Source: Reticulitermes speratus (taxonomy: Eukaryota; Arthropoda; Insecta; Blattodea; Rhinotermitidae). From it: a stretch of 64,000 nt of DNA. The position numbers and the translations under genes are program-made. The stretch covers positions 4,783,249 to 4,847,248 of the forward strand of contig JAJKFL010000007.1 in NCBI GenBank assembly GCA_021186555.1, written 5' to 3'. Under the pieces are notes generated by a model. The model searched no databases and was not told the DNA's origin. It was given only the letters and a program-made list of their open reading frames with translations. Of the stretch, positions 57,918 to 64,000 are shown piece by piece. How positions within the stretch are numbered: position 1 is the stretch's first letter; each line of letters starts with the position of its first letter.

Positions 57918-58628
57918 GCTATCAACGATCTCAGCATTAGGCTAGAATTCCTTTTCCCTTTTCACCAAGATTTTGTTTGTTTAATTTCTTTTGAACATCG
58001 CAGCGCGTGATAAACAGAACTAAACCTCGTTTTAACTGACTAGTAGGTCAGAACACAACATGTTTTGTAGGGAAATGTGTGCCTGTGTAGGCATCCATGT
58101 TCCTTTGAATGAACTTATGACAATCTGCATGATTTTACCGGTGTACGAGTATGGTAAGTCCATGTCGAGCTGGAACCGGGATATTAATGATCACAGTAAA
58201 AGAGGTCACCATTTGACCCCATCCTTAGACATTTGAATCCAGTCCACAATCTGAGGTCTTATAAACACATTTTAATATTACCGTCTCATCCGCTCTTAGG
58301 TTTCCCATGTGGTCTGTACCATTCGGAATTACCGACAAAATTTTATAGGAATTTATATCCATGCGTGCTACATGATCTGCATGTCTCATCTCCCTTTTTT
58401 ATCACCGTAGTATCATTCGGTGACGATTGGAAATCAAGAAGCTTGTCATCAAGTTATTTTTATGTGCCATCCTAATAGTCGGCTCAGATATTCACTTCAG
58501 TTGGTTATCTTGTCGTCAGACTCCTTCAATCTACGCGTTTCCATTATGTGCTTGAATCGCACAGTTGCATTGTTTGTTATTATTATTATTATGCGCAACT
58601 TATCATATCAGCATTAGGTGTTACTTAC
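57918..58628 (-). other. Intron remainder of the His-rich gene
   Basis: Unique sequence between the array and the donor at 58628. Together with 56658-57917 it makes an intron of 1971 bp. No other gene recognised. Confidence 0.6.
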
Positions 58629-58696
58629 TGTTTGGTGCCACCTTTACCACCCCCATGTGTGACTGTGAACGTGGTCAAAACCAGAAGCAGTATCAG
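58629..58696 (-). CDS. Secreted His/Gly-rich protein, signal-peptide exon
   Basis: Minus strand. A TTTCTATTTTCTAG acceptor (AG at 58698-58697) is followed by 68 bp encoding LILLLVLTTFTVTHGGG and KGGTK, i.e. a hydrophobic signal core and the start of a Gly-rich mature chain. It ends CA/GTAAGT. Entry phase 0 and exit phase 2 equal those of 46310-46380, and CA joins T56657 to form His. The Met-bearing first exon is upstream; a weak candidate is ATG at 59222 with six codons before GTAAGT at 59204, also phase 0. Confidence 0.72.
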
Positions 58697-58909
58697 CTAG
58701 AAAATAGAAAGGCAACATTTAAGATAAGTTTTGTAGTTGCTTACTAGTTTTTCATATTTTAAGTTTTGGGGCAAAGTGTCCAGTAATATTATACAGTAGT
58801 AACATCTTAATTATCTGCTAAAGGAAACCCAAAGTTTCGAGTGCTCTAGTACAAAAGTCAGCCATCTGACACAATCCTGAGGGTAATTTGTTAAGTATTT
58901 AACACCTCA

Positions 58910-59169
58910 GCCAATCCCAGTGGCCGCGCGGTCTAAGGTGTGCGTCTGCGGCCGCTCGATTGCTGGGATTACGGGTTCGAATCCCGCCGAGGGCATAGAT
59001 GTCTGTCTCTTGTGAGTGTTGTGTGTTGTCAGGTAGAGGTCTCTGCGTCGGGCTGATTACTCGTCCAGAGGAGTCCTACCGAGTGTGGTGTGTCTAACTG
59101 AGTGTGATTGTGAAGCCTTGACAATGAGGAAGTCCTGACCCACTAGGGGCTATCGCGCCATTAGAAAAA
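58910..59169 (+). mobile_element. tRNA-derived SINE, family A, with target duplication
   Basis: Head with A box GTGGCCGCGCGGTCTAAGG and B box GGGTTCGAATCC, standard family A body (AGAGGAGTCCTACCGAGTG) and a short A tail. Exact 13-bp duplication atttaacacctca at 58897-58909 and 59170-59182. It probably lies in the first intron of the His-rich gene. Confidence 0.94.
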
Positions 59170-59182
59170 ATTTAACACCTCA

Positions 59183-60576
59183 ACTATAATATGGAGCAAC
59201 TTACTTCTCCTGTCAATGTCATTAACTTTTCCTCACAACCCATACGCCCTTTCTTCAACTATACAGCACCTAGAATTAAGAAAAACTGATATGGTTTTGG
59301 GCTGTTCGACCCAATGGGGTCACTTACATGTGAAGTCGGATTAGTTCATGGGGATAAGGAAAGCGGTATTCTTGAGCGGATTGTACAGTTGCTTCACAGT
59401 CTAATAGTGAAATACACACTACAGGAATAAACAAACCTGGCACCTAGACATTTTTAGAATATTTGTAAGAGTCATTAGTAATTTACAGTAGTAAACAAAT
59501 TTTCAAATTTTTGGAGTAAAATAAATGAGACTAGTTTTAAGAGATAAACGAAACAAGAGAACCACTACGAAGATACTAGCCCATGTTTTCTCAGTACATG
59601 CTATGTATGTTTATTGTCTGTCCATTTTTTCGTGCGATTTAACGAATTGCAATTTTAATACTAGGCCTTTGGAACTGACTCCGTAAGAACGCGAATTTTT
59701 GCGCTGGTACAAGGTTCCTGTATGTGGCAAATGAGTTTAATACATAGGATCGTAGGCTCCTGACATCTTCGCCTAACGTACTGTAACACTTGAAGCTCAG
59801 TAGACGTTGGCTTTACAGCAAACAGGTTTACTGAATTGCGAGTCCGTTCAGTTTATTATGTTGTTTTCAAATGGAAGCAGTTTTCTTGTGCTGCCGTTTG
59901 TTGCAACATGTACACTATGCACAATGTCCCGGGTAGAAATCGTGAAACCGAACTCCGCACTGTACACACTTGTAGCCCTAAACGTAAGGAAACCGAGCTT
60001 CGCGCTCTTAAACACTTCTGGCCTTACAAATCGTGACATCTGGGTGCGCAGTGGAAACACTTTTAGCCTGATATATTTTAGTTAATTTGCCTTGGGTTAA
60101 GTAATTTTATAATTCACAGCCAAATGCATGTATTTTCTGGGTTAACGTATTGAGCTTCGGAAGCGATGAGCCACAAAACTGAATTCTACTGGACTCAGCA
60201 TTTTGCCTAATGCTTATGATTGTTATAACACGCGGACCATTTTCTAAGATTAATGGTTATGTGCAGACAGATGTAACCTCAAAATTTCAAAACTTTCTGG
60301 TGTTATTGTAGAGTTTAAAACAGTATTTTGTACATAATTTATATACATGTTTAAAACTGTTTTCATTGCTCAAATTTAATGTTCATAGCTCAATGCTTCA
60401 GGAACTGTAACAGTAAAACACACATGCAGACAGCATGATATCATAAGCCTGTTCTTTTTCAAGAATAAGAAATTTAAAAAAGGAATCATTATGAAGTAAC
60501 ACGAGTTAACGGAGTTCATTTAACTTTTCCTTTTGATTGTTTACAAGTTGTTATTACTTACCTATGCGCTATAAAT
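59183..60576. other. Upstream region of the His-rich gene, no other gene seen
   Basis: AT-rich; the frames at 59807-60085 overlap on both strands without domains. It may contain the promoter of the His-rich gene, but no TATA or initiator could be assigned. Confidence 0.4.
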
Positions 60577-60588
60577 GTTTGAGTAATT

Positions 60589-60851
60589 TTTTTTAAATGG
60601 CTCGACAGCCCTTATGGACCTGGGGCCTCCTCGTTTCGTCGAGGTTTCACGATCACACACATTTGAGACACACCACAGTCGGTAGGACTCCTCTGGACGA
60701 GTGATCAGCCCGTCGCAGAGACCTCTACCTGACAACACACAACACTCACAAGAGACAGACATCCATGCCCCCGGTGGGATTCGAACTCACGATCCCAGTA
60801 CGCGAGCGGCCGAAGACCCACGCCTTAGACCGCACGGCCACTGGGATCGGC
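60589..60851 (-). mobile_element. tRNA-derived SINE, family A, with target duplication
   Basis: Minus-strand copy with complete head (plus-strand GGATTCGAACTCACGATCC and CGCACGGCCACTGGG) and a T run (A tail) at its left end. Exact 12-bp duplication gtttgagtaatt at 60577-60588 and 60852-60863. Confidence 0.94.
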
Positions 60852-60863
60852 GTTTGAGTAATT

Positions 60864-61635
60864 ACTGAGTAAAAGTTATGAAAGTAAATTTGCAACTTCT
60901 TATCTTAATGAGAAATTTAAACATAACTTTGTCATGTCCCATAATCGAATTAAACTCTGATTAAATATGTCAGAAATTTGTCAGTTAATTCCTAAGCCAT
61001 TAACATACAGTAAGCACATGATGACACACAATAACCCGAAACATCCCGTCGCGGATTTAAACCCAAGGTAGAGGACATTCCTGGAGCTGTTTTAAACCTG
61101 CGTCAACTTGAACAATTTTAATGTAGCCTATATTGCGAAGATGTGTTTAATAAACGTTTACATTTTATTATCTCATATATGCCTATGCCTCCTAGCTAGT
61201 CCATTCCCATATTTATTCCTCTTTAAACGTGTATATATAGTGTATGTATTTATTTTCCCCCCATGTCCCGCACGTCTCAAACTTCTTTCTTGGTTTAATC
61301 ACTCACAGATATGAAATACTACCAGACGAAAGTTAATGGGGCTGAGGAACACTGCACAGCTTACCACCCCTTTGAGCAACTTCATCTCAGTAAACAACAC
61401 ACTTTCGATCAGCGCGACCTCATCTTCTGCTGTCCAGAGTCTTCACTTATGTGAAGGTGAAGGCCAAATGCGATACCCCTTTATAGACTCGCAGTTTAGA
61501 GTGGGGTTTGTGTTGTCCTGAAAACTGACCACAACTTTAGCGTACGTGGATTGAAGAGAGATTCTTGATCTTTCTAACAGTTTTTCTTATTTTGGTGAAT
61601 GTTCTTTCGAAGCATTGTTTAGTTTGTTTTTGCAG
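60864..61635. other. Non-coding stretch
   Basis: No gene recognised. Confidence 0.4.
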
Positions 61636-61747
61636 ACTCCGAGAGATTGTGTCGGACATGACTGGCACCAGCATCGCAGGCTTCATTGCGCCGGACACCT
61701 CGCCTTCACCGCCACCCGCCGTCTCCGCTGCTTTATGTATAATTTGA
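61636..61747 (+). CDS. Weak candidate terminal exon
   Basis: The acceptor TTTGTTTTTGCAG is good. The frame that follows encodes LREIVSDMTGTSIAGFIAPD and a short SPSPPPAV tail before TGA at 61745-61747; it is more GC-rich than the flanks. Nothing identifies the protein and no partner exon was found, so this may be chance. Confidence 0.2.
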
Positions 61748-64000
61748 AGCTATCAGTATTACCTGCGCCTTTTATGCGGGTTTCTAGAAAGAATATTTAT
61801 GTCTTCTAGGGTATGACGTCGCCTAAATTGGTATATAGGTACCGGAATTTCGGATGATATTCTGCCTCATGTTCAGTACAGTTGTGATGACTGAGACGTG
61901 TTCCTCTGTAACCCCGGTACAGATCTCCCGGAATAGACGGCGTCGTATACCAGACGATGCTTTTCTTCACAGTCTGCTTTTGAGAGGTTCAAATCCTACA
62001 AATGTCGTTACTATTAAGATTGTTCTAAAGTTGTTGCCGGGTACTTTTTGAAATTTTGATATTTGCTCTACGAGTCAAAGAATGTTTTATTTTATGGAAA
62101 CCGGGGATTCATAAATGTGTTCACAAAAGCCTGGTATTGGACACTGACCCTAAGCCACCTGTATCCAGTTTACAACGTCAAACCAAATTTGGCAGCAATC
62201 TCCTCTGAAAATTCGGTAAATATTTACCAATGGCGTCATATCCCGTAAGACTTAAATTTTGAAAACATCATAAGATGAGTAGAATTTGTAGCAATTATGG
62301 AAGAAATTAGAAATGATAGGTGACCACTGTCAATAGGTCTCCTACCGGCTTTCTCTTCCCTCGCTTATAATAATTTTATTTCTGGATAACATCGTCATTC
62401 TTCTGTCTTCATTGCCTTCTCCTTCTAAGAGGGTCAGTAACTCCAATCACAAAACGGGGCTATACTCACAGGCACACGTACAGACACGTAGGTTACAAAC
62501 CGTACTTTCAACGTGGACCGGGCTTCTTTTGTTACGTGTGGAAGTGCGTAGGCTCTCGAAGCAATGAAAGGTAAGAAACACATCGATCAGAGTGGAGCTC
62601 TTTTTTTTTATCGTTGGACGATTTGAAAAATACATTATACCTTAGGCTCAATGTATCCCAAAAATTAAATAATTTCCACACTTTAAATCAAACCGGGATG
62701 GGTAAAAGGCAACTTTATTTCGTAAAATAATGAAAAATGAGACATTAGAGAGTTTTAAAACCAATTTATTGAAAACACAACACATAAGAGTTGTAAGGAA
62801 GTCTAGTGGAATGGACTAGAACATTGATAATTATAGAGCGAAAGAAGGATCCAAGAAAATAATAACAATGATTAGGGGTCTTCATCAGCGTGAGGGCAGA
62901 GCCGTAAGGCCGCGGTAATGCACCCTTGTCAGACATGAGGGAAATGCCTGAAGGGAAAATGGAACTACCATTTCGTTGAAGAACATTTAAAATTAAAACT
63001 AATGACTTTTCCAACAAATATTACTCAGATATTTTCATATGAAACTGAGATTTTTACTGTCTGTATAGAGGCCACTAAATCAGTTGTTTCTAAGTCATCT
63101 TCAAAATTATTATTTTACCAGTTTACAGGCATGGTTTATATTGTCTTCAGCTAATGAATAATTACACCTTATAATTCTTAATTAAGACACTGTAATAAAG
63201 TATGCAGTACTTATTGACACATTTTAGAGCTTCAGTCAAGTACAGTAAACCCTCGGTGTACGATCAGTCAGCTTGCGAGTTTCTGTTTATAGCAGATGGG
63301 AAATTTAAGTTTGTTTTTTAATTTGCGAGCCAATTTTCTCGTATCGGAGCTCTTTGCTCTCTTATACAAATCGTTGTTCCAGGCGTCGTCTCTCGGCTGT
63401 CTTCGGTTCTCGGATCTTTTCGAATGCGCAGTAGGTCACTATAGCCGAGAGCAATTTGCGCAGAAGCAATAACATCGCCTCCTTATTGTTCAACTGGCTG
63501 TTCTCGAAGTTAGTCCCTTAGCGTTGATTGAATCTGAACTAGTTTTTGTGTATCATGTTCATAATATAGGATAGTACCTAATTTTTATGCACATTTCATA
63601 CATTTTTATATTGTATCTATTATTCATGCGTAGTTTCATCCCCAGGAAAATTATTCAAATGTATTAATTTTCTATGAGTGTTATTGTTTATGCTTAAGTA
63701 CCTTTCTGTGGTCTATTAAGGTGAACTTTGTATGTTCGGGGAGAAATGGTTAGCATGTTGAATAATAGAAAATTAATTTTTCTTTTACGAGTTTTTTTCT
63801 TACAAACACTTTCGAGGAATGAATTAAGCTCGTAAGCCGAGGGATTACTGTAATTCTTATTTATGTACTCATCCTTCTGAAAAGTGTAATATACAGTCCT
63901 CACACATACATCATTTAAGACGTATTCATTCTAGTTAAATATTTTTGTTGTAAAGTAGAAGATATTGAAGTTGTCCGAAGAATGCTTGTCGTCACATTTA
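61748..64000. other. Non-coding stretch to the end of the window
   Basis: No gene recognised. A diverged piece of the foldback family (TCGGTAAATATTTACCAATG, then GCGTCATATCCCGTAAGAC) is at about 62213-62251. Confidence 0.4.

Noticed and set aside
56735..57940. Plus-strand 401-residue frame and others in the 42-bp array
   Set aside because: Shadow frames of an intronic minisatellite.
58910..59000. Functional tRNA gene
   Set aside because: The A and B boxes are present, but the region does not form a full cloverleaf with an acceptor stem and is followed by a SINE body with a target duplication.

Overview
The window looks like nuclear DNA of an arthropod, most likely a large, repeat-rich insect genome (cockroach/termite-like by repeat content; this is inference). 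Coding is sparse and interrupted by introns with GT-AG boundaries. Most of the sequence is tRNA-derived SINEs, LINE fragments, foldback and DNA-transposon remnants, microsatellites and several minisatellite arrays. No bacterial operon, CRISPR or rRNA is present.

Genes. Three paralogous genes for secreted Gly/His-rich proteins can be supported: 6761-7565 (-), 46310-46956 (+) and 55073-58696 (-). In each, the last coding exon starts with one base that completes a split codon (phase 2), then five residues, then an HVP block and a K-H-x-H-H cluster, followed by low-complexity Gly/His repeats. For two of them the upstream signal-peptide exon was found, entered in phase 0 and left in phase 2. They probably are structural (cuticle or gland) proteins; the function is inferred from composition only. 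Two weak orphan exon candidates are at 36910-37142 (-) and 61636-61747 (+).

Repeats by region. 0.7-5.7 kb: SINEs and foldback elements. 7.8-8.7 kb: hammerhead-bearing elements. 9.2-15.6 kb: a 36-bp minisatellite whose two ends are nearly perfect while the middle is riddled with one-base deletions. 16-30 kb: SINE mosaic, a LINE 3' end, a 92-bp array derived from a SINE head (27.58-28.49 kb) and a hAT-type MITE (29172-29692). 30.7-32.6 kb: a 42-bp array fused to a LINE reverse-transcriptase relic. 35460-36034: mariner-like element with long inverted repeats. 37.4-38.9 kb: a 5'-truncated LINE with an uninterrupted reverse transcriptase frame. 39.9-40.3 kb: a third, degenerate 42-bp array follows a hammerhead. 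42.6-45.1 kb: SINEs. 56.73-57.92 kb: another 42-bp array inside the intron of the His-rich gene. 49.8-60.9 kb: more SINEs, several with exact target-site duplications.

The least expected signal is a set of at least seven type I hammerhead ribozyme motifs (3.3, 3.7, 7.9, 8.7, 23.5, 39.7 and 53.1 kb). Most have a complete core, paired stems I and II and a two-base-pair stem III, and several share a downstream tail. They resemble the hammerheads known from Penelope-like retroelements, but no Penelope reverse transcriptase is visible here.
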